64,000 nt of DNA, taken from NCBI GenBank assembly GCA_965223165.1, contig CBDCVQ010000009.1, positions 540,211 to 604,210 on the forward strand, written 5' to 3'. The notes under the pieces were generated by a model. It worked only from the letters and a program-made list of their open reading frames with translations, was not told the origin of the DNA and did no database searches. A program made the position numbers and the translations under genes. The DNA is from JABDMH01 sp965223165. GTDB taxonomy: Bacteria; Bacteroidota; Bacteroidia; Chitinophagales; Saprospiraceae. Shown in pieces: positions 54,125 through 63,154 of the stretch; within the stretch, counting starts at the first letter, position 1; every line of letters begins with the position of its first letter.

Positions 54125-54397
54125 CTACAGATTGACGTTCATGCGGTCTTTTAAGTACCGATGATAGATGTAGAGGACCAACACCGCGCCGCCAAGCGCG
54201 ACGAGGAGGCTGCCTAGCCAAGTTGAATTGAGGATTTGATTCAAGCCGATCAGCCCGGCTATCATACCGCCCACGACCGAGCCGATCAAGCCGACCACCA
54301 GTGACGAAACCCAGCCTCCCTTCTCCTCCTGGGGCGTGATCATTTTAGCCACGGTACCGGCCGCTAGGCCTACGATCAACCAAAGTAAGAGTCCCAT
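54125..54397 (-). CDS. GlsB/YeaQ/YmgE-family small membrane protein
   Basis: I choose ATG 54397 (MGLLLWLIVGLAAGTVAKMI), the family's usual start; 90 residues. Three glycine-rich transmembrane helices with GWVSSLVVGLIGSVVGG in the middle, the transglycosylase-associated protein pattern. Family members are stress-induced inner-membrane proteins of unclear function. 10 bp from the convergent FtsX gene. Confidence 0.88.
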   Translation of the reverse strand: MGLLLWLIVGLAAGTVAKMITPQEEKGGWVSSLVVGLIGSVVGGMIAGLIGLNQILNSTWLGSLLVALGGAVLVLYIYHRYLKDRMNVNL

Positions 54398-54536
54398 ATC
54401 TCGTGTATTTTGTAGTACTACCCAAAGCAATAATTGCTACGGGCGAATTAGTTTGCATTTATCCCCTAAAAGATAGAAATAATCCTATCTTTTTGAACTT
54501 CCCAAAAAAACTCCTACCACCAATACCAGCACCACG

Positions 54537-57500
54537 ATGCAGACAGACTACTGGAAGATTATCATGTATTTGGCAGGCACCGCTCTCCTCTGGGCAACCA
54601 TGTCCTGCCAGTCAGATTCAACGGACGAGGTCTCCGAAGAATTTGCCAAAAATATTCGGACGACAGACGCCCAGCTCCCTGTAGAACAACGCAGGGGCTT
54701 CTCGCTACCCGCCGGCTTTAATATTCAGCTCTTCGCCGCAGAGCCGGACATCGGCAAGCCGCTCAATATGGCCTTTGACGATCGGGGCAGAATGTGGCTT
54801 ACGCAGTCCTTTGAGTATCCCTTTGCAGACACGACAGGGCACCCAAAAGATCAGATCTCTATTTTGGAAGACACGGATGGCGATGGCCAAGCGGATAAGT
54901 TTACTGTCTTCGCGGATTCACTCAACATCCCCATTGGCATCATCGCCGTGCCTGACGGGGCCGTCGCGTATAGTATCCCCCATATCTATCATCTGATCGA
55001 CCGAGACGGCGACGATCGGGTGGATGAGCGCAAGCCCCTCTACAGTGGTTTTCAGTATAAGGATACGCATGGCATGATCAACAATCTGGTACGGTCCTGG
55101 GACGGATGGGTGCATGCCGATCATGGATTTGCCAACACATCGCGGGTAGCAGGCTCCGATGGCGATACCATTGTAATGTTTTCGGGCAACACCTTTCGCT
55201 TCCGATTGGACGGTAGTCGGGTGGAATTTACGACCACGGGGCGCGTAAATCCCTACGGATATGCCTACGACGAGCTTGGCTATACCTACTCTACCGATTG
55301 TCACACGAGCCCTTTGTATCAATTGGTGCGGGGCGCAGACTATCCGCACTTTAGTAAGAAACCGACAGGCATCGGCTTTGGCCCGGCCCTGATGGAGCAT
55401 AACCACGGATCCACCGCCCTGGCGGGGCTCGACTACTACCTGGCTGACCAGTTTCCCGAGTCACACCAGCTCAGTTTCTACCTAGGTGATGTCGTACGTA
55501 GCCGGGTGTACCGGGCCACCATGGAGCTCCAGGGCACCACTCCGGTCGTAACCTGGCAACCGGACTTTGTGGTCAGCGAAGACCCTTGGTTCAGGCCCGT
55601 CGACGTCAAGCTGGGGCCCGATGGGGCCCTGTACATTGCTGACTTCTACAACCGGATTATTGGTCACTACGAGGTGCCCCTGGACCATCCCGGGCGCGAT
55701 CGACAGCGCGGCAGGATCTGGCGCATCACGTACGGCAATCCGGCGCCCCAGGCACCACGCGACTGGTCTGCGGAGGACCTCCCGGGCCTGATCGCACACT
55801 TAAACCATGACAACTTGCCCTTACGCATGTCCTTGGCTGATGAGATTGTGGACCGCTTCGGCAGTCGTGCCAATGCAGACATCTTGGGCATGATGGAGCG
55901 ACCCGACGTGGATTATCGGAGCTATACCCAAGGGCTATGGATCCTCTTTCGCACCCGAGGACTGACCCGAGAGTTGCTGTTGGAGGCACTAAACCATGGG
56001 CATGAGGTCATCCGAGTGCACGCTCGCCGAGTGCTATTTGAACTGGAAAATCCTGATGCGAATCTCGTGGCCATTGCCGTGAACGGTTTGGAGGACAGCA
56101 GTCCACATGTGCAGCGACAATCCGTCATGATCGCCGGCAAGCATCCCAGGCAAGACCAAGTCAAGCCCTTGCTACAACTTGCCAGGCAGGTACCCGAAGC
56201 GGATACCCACCTGGCATATAGCATCAAGCAAAGCGTCCGCGATCATGTCCGCCAGGCACCTATCATGCAATGGGTCAATGATAGTAACTGGGACCCTGAT
56301 GAAATGACACTGCTGGCTGCCGCCATGCTGGGGGACTCCACTATCGGAGCTGCGAACTTTCTCATCAGCTACCTGGCAGATGTGTCCACCTCTAGTGCGG
56401 ACGATCAAATGAATCTATACGTGCGGCACATTGCCCGCTATGGCTCGTCCGACCAGCTGGATCAGATGATCGGGCTGCTGCAAGAAGCGGGTGAAGACTA
56501 CCACGAGCAAAGCATCGAGCACTTCCGTGCCGTCGAAGAGGGCATTATGTTGGCGGAACGTCCACTGCCGGCGCGGGGTCGGACGTGGGGCCTGGAGCTG
56601 GCCCGGTACTGTCTGGATGAGGATCTCATTGAGGGCACAGACTGGATGGTGGCTCCCTTCCCGCATCAACCTTACGGGACCAATCCATGGAGATTGGTGG
56701 ATACGGCCGCCAGTAGCGGAGACAGGGCGACTTTCTTGGCCAGTGGCCCACTCAGCGATGATGGCTACGATGTCAGCACGGTCCGGTCACCGGACTTCGC
56801 GCTGCCTGAAGTGTTGAATTTTGAACTTTTAGGTCGCAAGAACCCACCCTCAGCCAATCAGGTAGTCAGTCCACCCGCCAACAAGGTCCAGTTGATATCG
56901 ACCTTGTCAAGTGAGATCCTCCAGGAGGCCGAGATCACGGCCCCCTGGCATTCGGAGCCGATACGGTGGCGGATCGATCCAGGGAATCAGGGGAATGACG
57001 CCTACTTGCTGATCACTGATGGTTCACGCACGCGGGGAGAATTCGTCGCCATCGCTGCCCTGGATCCTGCGGTCACCGACCTGCCGGCAGAAAGTCCGCA
57101 AAAGGTGGCAGACAAACTGATCTTTGCCGGCGATATTGTCGCGCGCTATGCGGACGAAGTAACTTCCTATCCCCTGGCGGAATTACTACGACACCGGGCT
57201 TCCGATGTACATGCGCGGGCAGCGGCGGCTGGGGCCCTGCTATCTGTTGATCGCACGAACGCAGGCAATCTAGTAGAAGAAATCCTGCAAGACACCACGG
57301 AGACACTGCTCTTAAAGGAGGAAGTGGCACTCATACTGGCAGAAGGGGCCACCGCATCTGACGCCAAGCTGATTTCCGCGATTTTTAATGACCTCACTTA
57401 TGGCAAACAAAAGCAAGTGGCACTACAGCTAGCCTCATCACCGGTCGGTCTGATACCCTTGCTGGAAGACATCGAAGGCGGTGCCATCTCGGGACAGTTC

Positions 57501-58058
57501 TTGCGCGAGCCCAGTCTGCAGGAGGAGCTGGCCTTGGCCCTCAACACCGAGGCACAGGCCAAGTTAGTATCCGTCACCTCACTATTTGCTCCCTTGGGCG
57601 AGGACAAAGAGGAGCTGATCAATGATCGACTAAAAGGCTACCGGATGAAGCGTCATCCCGCGGCAGATGGAGCAGCCACCTTTAGCCAGTTTTGTAGCCC
57701 CTGTCATCAAATCGATGGACAAGGAAACCTCATCGGCCCCCAACTGGATGGCATTGGCTCCTGGGGACTGAATGCCCTGACGGAAAAAGTACTGGATCCC
57801 AATCGCAATATCTCCAAGGCCTTTGTCAACTATACCATTCAGCTGAAGGACGGTAAGACCATGACCGGCCTGCTCAAGAGTGAGGAGGGAGATCAGTTGC
57901 ACTTTGCCGACGCGGCCGGCCAAGAATTTACCCTGCACAAAGATGACATCGAAGTGCGCAAAGTTTCCCCCTATTCACTGATGCCCGACCACTTTGGTCG
58001 GATCATACCGGAGGAACAATACTACTCTCTCATCTCATACCTCTTAAACGAAATATGA
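54537..58058 (+). CDS. PVC-type membrane-bound dehydrogenase with HEAT repeats and c-type haem domain
   Basis: 1173 residues. The N-terminus looks like a lipoprotein signal (GTALLWATMSCQSD), though the first Met residues could be trimmed. Residues ~50-400 are a beta-propeller of the putative membrane-bound dehydrogenase type (FDDRGRMWLTQSFEYPF, SILEDTDGDGQADKFTVFAD, PDGALYIADFYN). A HEAT-repeat region (~415-640) and an uncharacterised middle follow. The last ~130 residues are a cytochrome-c domain with haem motif CSPCH (1053-1057) and a distal YSLMPDH Met. Likely oxidises a sugar or alcohol in the periplasm and passes electrons to the haem. It overlaps the next gene by 4 bp. Confidence 0.92.
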   Translation: MQTDYWKIIMYLAGTALLWATMSCQSDSTDEVSEEFAKNIRTTDAQLPVEQRRGFSLPAGFNIQLFAAEPDIGKPLNMAFDDRGRMWLTQSFEYPFADTTGHPKDQISILEDTDGDGQADKFTVFADSLNIPIGIIAVPDGAVAYSIPHIYHLIDRDGDDRVDERKPLYSGFQYKDTHGMINNLVRSWDGWVHADHGFANTSRVAGSDGDTIVMFSGNTFRFRLDGSRVEFTTTGRVNPYGYAYDELGYTYSTDCHTSPLYQLVRGADYPHFSKKPTGIGFGPALMEHNHGSTALAGLDYYLADQFPESHQLSFYLGDVVRSRVYRATMELQGTTPVVTWQPDFVVSEDPWFRPVDVKLGPDGALYIADFYNRIIGHYEVPLDHPGRDRQRGRIWRITYGNPAPQAPRDWSAEDLPGLIAHLNHDNLPLRMSLADEIVDRFGSRANADILGMMERPDVDYRSYTQGLWILFRTRGLTRELLLEALNHGHEVIRVHARRVLFELENPDANLVAIAVNGLEDSSPHVQRQSVMIAGKHPRQDQVKPLLQLARQVPEADTHLAYSIKQSVRDHVRQAPIMQWVNDSNWDPDEMTLLAAAMLGDSTIGAANFLISYLADVSTSSADDQMNLYVRHIARYGSSDQLDQMIGLLQEAGEDYHEQSIEHFRAVEEGIMLAERPLPARGRTWGLELARYCLDEDLIEGTDWMVAPFPHQPYGTNPWRLVDTAASSGDRATFLASGPLSDDGYDVSTVRSPDFALPEVLNFELLGRKNPPSANQVVSPPANKVQLISTLSSEILQEAEITAPWHSEPIRWRIDPGNQGNDAYLLITDGSRTRGEFVAIAALDPAVTDLPAESPQKVADKLIFAGDIVARYADEVTSYPLAELLRHRASDVHARAAAAGALLSVDRTNAGNLVEEILQDTTETLLLKEEVALILAEGATASDAKLISAIFNDLTYGKQKQVALQLASSPVGLIPLLEDIEGGAISGQFLREPSLQEELALALNTEAQAKLVSVTSLFAPLGEDKEELINDRLKGYRMKRHPAADGAATFSQFCSPCHQIDGQGNLIGPQLDGIGSWGLNALTEKVLDPNRNISKAFVNYTIQLKDGKTMTGLLKSEEGDQLHFADAAGQEFTLHKDDIEVRKVSPYSLMPDHFGRIIPEEQYYSLISYLLNEI

Positions 58059-59248
58059 TGGCCCGGACAAGACATGTGATCATTTTGCTGGCACTCTTCG
58101 GTATACTGATAATCATAGCCTGTGGATCGCCGGCATCGACAAGGAACCAAGGCGTGAACATGCCCCTTTTTACCAAACAAATCATACACGACGACTTCAT
58201 ATCCGAGGGAGTGGCCACGGCCGATTTCAACAAGGACGGGCAAAAGGATGTGTTGGCGGGTTCGCTCTGGTTTGAGGCACCCGAGTGGCAAGCACACGAG
58301 ATCCGGCCCCTGGGTAGCTTTGACTATGCCAAGGGGTACAGTGATTCCTTTCTCAATTTCACGACGGATGTGGATCAGGATGGTTGGGAAGACGCGATCA
58401 TTTTCGGCTTCCCGGGGCAAGGGGTGCATTGGTATCGCAATCCGGGTGCTGATCCGGGACATTGGTCCGAGCACCTGATCGATTCCAATGCTTGCAATGA
58501 GTCTCCACTGATGGCCGACGTGGACGAAGATGGGCGGCCGGATCTAGTCTTTGCCAATCAATCGAATGGCACCATGTGCTGGGTAAAATCACCGACGCAG
58601 CCAGGTCAGACGCAGTGGCAGAAATTTATCGTGAGTGCGGAGGACGCCCCTGGCACACACCGTTTCGCGCATGGCCTGGGCTTGGCGGACGTCAATAAGG
58701 ATGGTCGGAAGGATATCTTGATCAAAGAGGGGTGGTGGGAAGCCCCCACAAACCGTCAGTCCTCGCCCTGGGATTTTCACGCGGTCGATCTCGGCGAAGA
58801 CTGCTCGCAGATGTACACCTATGACTTTGATGACGATGGCGATCTGGACGTACTGTCTTCTTCCGCACACAAATTTGGGATCTGGTGGCACGAATCCGAT
58901 GGGCAAGCGCCTGATCCTTCTTTTCGACGGCATTTGATCGACTCCTCCTATTCGCAGACACACGGCATCGCTCTCACGGATCTAAACGGAGATGACCTGC
59001 CCGACCTGATCACCGGCAAGCGCTACTTTGCCCACCTGGGCAAGGATCCGGGTGGGTTGGACCCAGTGGTGATCTACTGGCACGAGTTTTCCCGAGACAA
59101 GGACAATCGGCCTCAATGGGTCGCGCGTCAGATCGATGATGACTCCGGCATCGGCCTCCAGGTCGTCGTAGAAGACGTCAATGGCGACGGCAAGCTGGAC
59201 ATCCTCAATGCCAATAAGAAAGGCGTGATCGTTTTCTGGGGCGGATGA
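58055..59248 (+). CDS. FG-GAP/VCBS-repeat lipoprotein coupled to the dehydrogenase
   Basis: 397 residues, starting at ATGATG that overlaps the previous stop (4 bp), so translationally coupled. Lipobox LIIIACG. Six or so FG-GAP-type calcium-binding repeats are visible: DFNKDGQKDVLAGSLWF, DVDQDGWEDAIIF, DVDEDGRPDLVFAN, DVNKDGRKDILIKE, DFDDDGDLDVLSSS, DVNGDGKLDILNAN. They form an integrin-alpha-like propeller on the cell surface or outer membrane. It may be a binding partner or scaffold for the haem dehydrogenase. Confidence 0.92.
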   Translation: MMARTRHVIILLALFGILIIIACGSPASTRNQGVNMPLFTKQIIHDDFISEGVATADFNKDGQKDVLAGSLWFEAPEWQAHEIRPLGSFDYAKGYSDSFLNFTTDVDQDGWEDAIIFGFPGQGVHWYRNPGADPGHWSEHLIDSNACNESPLMADVDEDGRPDLVFANQSNGTMCWVKSPTQPGQTQWQKFIVSAEDAPGTHRFAHGLGLADVNKDGRKDILIKEGWWEAPTNRQSSPWDFHAVDLGEDCSQMYTYDFDDDGDLDVLSSSAHKFGIWWHESDGQAPDPSFRRHLIDSSYSQTHGIALTDLNGDDLPDLITGKRYFAHLGKDPGGLDPVVIYWHEFSRDKDNRPQWVARQIDDDSGIGLQVVVEDVNGDGKLDILNANKKGVIVFWGG

Positions 59249-59346
59249 TTGGCACGAGCACCCGGGTCAGTGGGATGTAAGTCGCACGACTTCAGCATAC
59301 CAGTCTAGTGTTACACAGAGATCTTACATGCCGGCCATCAATAAGA

Positions 59347-59415
59347 TGTTCGCACTAGATCTTGTTAATAATTCTCAGGTCTTTGGTCCGCACACTTCGT
59401 TGCAAAGCCTCGCCG
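59347..59415. repeat. Dispersed repeat element, copy 4 (left-end fragment)
   Basis: 69 bp matching the left ~75 bp of the element family: GTTCGCACTAGATCTTGTTA, GTCTTTGGTCCGCACACTTC and GTTGCAAAGCCTCGCC. Right after it the sequence switches to an FtsX-permease gene fragment, so the element is cut exactly at a gene relic. Confidence 0.8.
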
Positions 59416-59417
59416 TC

Positions 59418-59648
59418 ATGTCCAAAGAGTTTGTCAAGTGGCTGCTCATCGCAAATCTCTTCGCCTGGCCCATCGCTTATCTGATCATACGAAACTGGCT
59501 GGAAGGATTTGCCTATCGGATCGACACCGGCATTGGCATATTCCTCCTGTCGGTGATGCTGGCCTTGTCCTTTGCCCTACGCACGGTCATTTTCCAGACA
59601 CTACAGGCCTCTTACGCCCCTCCGGTGACGGTGCTAAAGCAAGAGTGA
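59418..59648 (+). pseudogene. C-terminal relic of an FtsX-family permease
   Basis: 76 residues starting MSKEFVKWLLIANLFAWPIA, then WLEGFAYRIDTG and a final hydrophobic stretch ending VTVLKQE. These match the last part of the FtsX permeases at 18070 and 51697. Everything upstream is missing and replaced by repeat copy 4. A frame starting at 59328 fuses repeat and relic but is not a credible gene. Confidence 0.8.
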
Positions 59649-60116
59649 CTCGGGATAGTTGATCTGTCTCAGATACCTCCCCAGGCAGAACTTACCCAGC
59701 CGGCAGAAATGGTTGCCCAATCTTTCAACCGTTTTCTAATCCCTCCCCCGATACTCTATCAGCAAATCTCATCTTGAGATCGTTATAATTTTACAATTCA
59801 CGTCCAGACCGAGAATGTCAGGACCCAGCGAGTTTGATAACTCTTGCCATAATCGGTCAAATGTGTAGGACGAATGACATATGTGATGACAGGCTGCTTT
59901 CGATCGAGGACATATAAAAGAATACCTAACCATCTAATCTCTGCACCAACCATGAAGTAAGACAAACAACATCGCTCACAAGCGACAAGGTCTACTAGCC
60001 GAGGGCTGTGGATCCGGCTCTCGCTTAGGTTGGAAACCCGTCCAACCCCGATGGCTACAGAGCCATTCACCCGCACCCAAGCTTAACTCTATTTCTCGAA
60101 TCAAAATACCTCAACT
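59649..60116 (+). promoter_or_regulatory. Leader region upstream of susC with two small hairpins
   Basis: The 468 bp hold no gene. Near the end GGTTGGA (60028-60034) pairs with TCCAACC (60041-60047), and TGGCT (60052-60056) pairs with AGCCA (60061-60065), giving two hairpins ~50 bp before the susC ATG. They may belong to a structured 5' untranslated region. No known riboswitch was recognised. Confidence 0.35.
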
Positions 60117-63100
60117 ATGAAGTTACGATACGTAATCGTGCTCGTACTTACGGCCGCAGTAGCGGCGGCCCAGGATCAAAGGACGATCACGGGAAGTGTT
60201 CTTAATTCTAACGGTGAACCTCTGGTGGGCGCCACCATCCTCGTGCAGGGGACCACCAACGGCACAGTCGCAGACCTAGATGGCTCCTACAGCATCCGGG
60301 TCAATGAAGTTGACCAGGCCTTACTCTTTTCTTTTACAGGATACTCCACACAGACCATTCCGATCGAGACAAGTTCGATTATCCACGCCGTGCTGATCGA
60401 GTCTGCCTCCACGCTGGAGGAGATCGTCGTGATTGGCTATGGTACCAGAACTCGCAGCACGATCACCGGCTCTGTGGGATTGTTGGAGGCAGAGAAATTA
60501 GAACAGGTACCTGTCAGCTCCTTTGAACAAACGCTGCAGGGCAACGTCGCCGGACTACAATCCACGGGTATCGATGGATCGCCCGGAGGCAATGCCCAGA
60601 TACGCATACGAGGCATCGGATCCATCACGGCCTCTAGCGAGCCCCTCTACGTGATTGATGGACAAATTGTACAAAGTGGGGATCTCACCGAAATCAATGG
60701 CAACGACGAACGGAGTGGCAACGTAATGGCCGGGATCAATCCCAATGATATCGAGTCGCTCACCGTCCTGAAGGATGCCAGTTCCACTGCTGTGTATGGC
60801 TCTCGCGGTGCCAATGGCGTCATTCTGATCACCACCAAGAGTGGCAAAGCAGGGGTCAGCCGTGTCAACCTTCGCACCCAGGTGGGGTTCAATTCCGTGG
60901 CCTCCAACAACTTGCTGCAACCGTTGAATGCCGACCAGTATACCCAATTGTTTTTGGAGGGATATACCAATGGAGGAGACACGCAGGCGGAAGCCCAGGA
61001 AAAACTCGATAATCGATTTGAGCAACTCGTCGACCCCTCGACCGGACAGCGCACTAATACAAATTGGTTGGACGCCATCACTCGGACAGGTCTCAATCAG
61101 AGTTATGATCTGAGCGCATCGGGAGGAACGGAGAAGATGAACTATTTCTTTTCGGGATCTTATTTTGATCAGGAGAGTCACTTGATCGGATCCGATTTCG
61201 ATCGTTTGTCAGGACGCATCAACCTTGGTTTTGATGCGAGCGAAGCGGTGCGCATCACCAACCGAATTAACATCTCCAACACCAACCAAAATGGGTTTGT
61301 AGATGGATCGGCGTGGGCCAATCCACTTTATAACGCATACTTGCTCTCACCCCTGATTCCCATCCGAGACGACCAAGGCAGATTTAACGCCGACCATAAG
61401 AACTACTTTCCGATGGGTGGAAACAACCCGGTGGGCAAGCTTAGCGGAGAAGACACCAGACAGACGAAACAGCTGCGTCTCATGGACAATTTCGCGGTCG
61501 AGGTCGATCTTCTGCAGCACCTCACGGTGAGATCGCAGTGGAACTTTGATGTCATCCAAATCGACGAATCGCAATTTGAAAATGCGCGATTTGGCAACGG
61601 AAGAAATTCGGGCGGATTGGCTGAAGAACGGGCTGTATTGAACAAGAGTTGGCTAGCTACGCAGTCGGTGACCTATGACAATACTTTCGGATCGGATCAT
61701 ACGATCAACGTCTTTGTTGGTTACGAGACGCAGGAGTCCACGCGTAAGATTATAGGTGGCTATGGCGAAGGATTTCCCAATGACAAATTGCAGACGCTGA
61801 ATAGTGCAGCTTCCGCTTTTGAGGTTACCGGTTCTCGTACCAAGTTTGCATTTGTATCCTACATTTCGCGTTTGAGTTATGTGTATCGAGGCCGCTACTA
61901 TGTCGATGCCTCGTTGCGCCGGGATGGTTCTTCGAGATTTGGCTCGGACAAGCGGTGGGGCAACTTCTACTCTATTGGTGCCGCCTGGACATTGAGCGAC
62001 GAGCCTTTTATGCAAGATTTGGGGGCTTTTAATTACCTCAAACTGCGAGGATCATACGGTACCACTGGTAATGCTGACATTGGCAATTTTCCATCTAAAG
62101 GGTTATACGCTTACGGCCGAGATTATGACGGAGAGCCTGGAGGCGAGCCCAACCAAATCGCCAATCCGATCCTGACATGGGAAAGTCAGCAAAACTTCAA
62201 TATCGGATTGGACTTCGTCCTTTACAAGCGATTTTCCGGAACGATCGATTACTTCAATCGCAGGTCATCAGATCTCATCTTGGATGTACCTATCTCCTTT
62301 ACGACGGGATATGAAGACCTGACCCAGAATTTTGGCGAACTGGAAAACAAGGGCTTAGAGTTGGCTCTCAGCTATGACTTCATCGACAATCGGGATGCCA
62401 CGCTCACCATCGGTCTCAATACGACGATCCTCAAGAATAAACTGACGAAGTTTGGAGAGCCATTTACCGATGGAACCAAGCGAAGAGAGGAAGGCCGAGA
62501 TTATCAATCCTATTTTCTCTACGGTTGGGCGGGCGTAGATCAGTCAAATGGCGATCCCACTTTCTACGTCGACGAAACGCAAACGGAGATCACCAATGAT
62601 CCACGGGATGCGGAGCGATACTTTGTAGGAAAAAGTGCGACCCCAGACCACTTTGGTGGCATGAATGTCCTGGCCACCTACAAAGGGCTGACTCTTTCCG
62701 CACAATTGAGCTACTCGTGGGGCAACTACATATATGAGGCCCAAGGCCGATTCATTCATGGAGATGGAAGATTGACCCCCAGGAGCACCACCGTCTGGGG
62801 CTTTGAAAACCGCTGGGTACCAGGCAAAACCGACGCCCTATTGCCCATGCATGAGTGGGGTGATCGCAAAAGGGGGCAGACGGCCAATTCGACCAGGTAT
62901 CTCTGGGATGGCTCGTACTTGCGACTACGCAATGTGACATTGAGCTACGACCTTGGCAACGATTTGACCTCAACGGTTGGCTTGCGTTCGTGTCGTGTCT
63001 ACGTGCGAGGAGTAAATCTATTGACTATGACAAAGGAGAAGGATCTCTTTCTCGATCCCGAGCAAGCCATCAATGGCATTGCGAATAGCCTTACCCCCGC

Positions 63101-63140
63101 CATCAAGAACATTTCCGTTGGAATTGATTTCGGATTTTAA
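60117..63140 (+). CDS. SusC/RagA-family TonB-linked outer-membrane protein
   Basis: 1007 residues, typical for SusC. Signal peptide (YVIVLVLTAAVAAAQ), CarboxypepD_reg-like domain (GSVLNSNGEPLVGATILVQG), TonB-box region EEIVVIGYGTRTRSTITGSV, plug with QIRIRGIGSITASSEPLYVI and GSRGANGVILITTKSG, then a large beta-barrel ending IDFGF. With SusD it forms a lipid-capped transporter for glycans or peptides. susD follows after 14 bp. No glycoside hydrolase is in view, so substrate is open. Confidence 0.96.
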   Translation: MKLRYVIVLVLTAAVAAAQDQRTITGSVLNSNGEPLVGATILVQGTTNGTVADLDGSYSIRVNEVDQALLFSFTGYSTQTIPIETSSIIHAVLIESASTLEEIVVIGYGTRTRSTITGSVGLLEAEKLEQVPVSSFEQTLQGNVAGLQSTGIDGSPGGNAQIRIRGIGSITASSEPLYVIDGQIVQSGDLTEINGNDERSGNVMAGINPNDIESLTVLKDASSTAVYGSRGANGVILITTKSGKAGVSRVNLRTQVGFNSVASNNLLQPLNADQYTQLFLEGYTNGGDTQAEAQEKLDNRFEQLVDPSTGQRTNTNWLDAITRTGLNQSYDLSASGGTEKMNYFFSGSYFDQESHLIGSDFDRLSGRINLGFDASEAVRITNRINISNTNQNGFVDGSAWANPLYNAYLLSPLIPIRDDQGRFNADHKNYFPMGGNNPVGKLSGEDTRQTKQLRLMDNFAVEVDLLQHLTVRSQWNFDVIQIDESQFENARFGNGRNSGGLAEERAVLNKSWLATQSVTYDNTFGSDHTINVFVGYETQESTRKIIGGYGEGFPNDKLQTLNSAASAFEVTGSRTKFAFVSYISRLSYVYRGRYYVDASLRRDGSSRFGSDKRWGNFYSIGAAWTLSDEPFMQDLGAFNYLKLRGSYGTTGNADIGNFPSKGLYAYGRDYDGEPGGEPNQIANPILTWESQQNFNIGLDFVLYKRFSGTIDYFNRRSSDLILDVPISFTTGYEDLTQNFGELENKGLELALSYDFIDNRDATLTIGLNTTILKNKLTKFGEPFTDGTKRREEGRDYQSYFLYGWAGVDQSNGDPTFYVDETQTEITNDPRDAERYFVGKSATPDHFGGMNVLATYKGLTLSAQLSYSWGNYIYEAQGRFIHGDGRLTPRSTTVWGFENRWVPGKTDALLPMHEWGDRKRGQTANSTRYLWDGSYLRLRNVTLSYDLGNDLTSTVGLRSCRVYVRGVNLLTMTKEKDLFLDPEQAINGIANSLTPAIKNISVGIDFGF

Positions 63141-63154
63141 AAGCAAGAAGAGTC

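Noticed and set aside
59328..59648. 106-codon gene
   Set aside because: It is a chance fusion of repeat fragment 4 with an FtsX relic.
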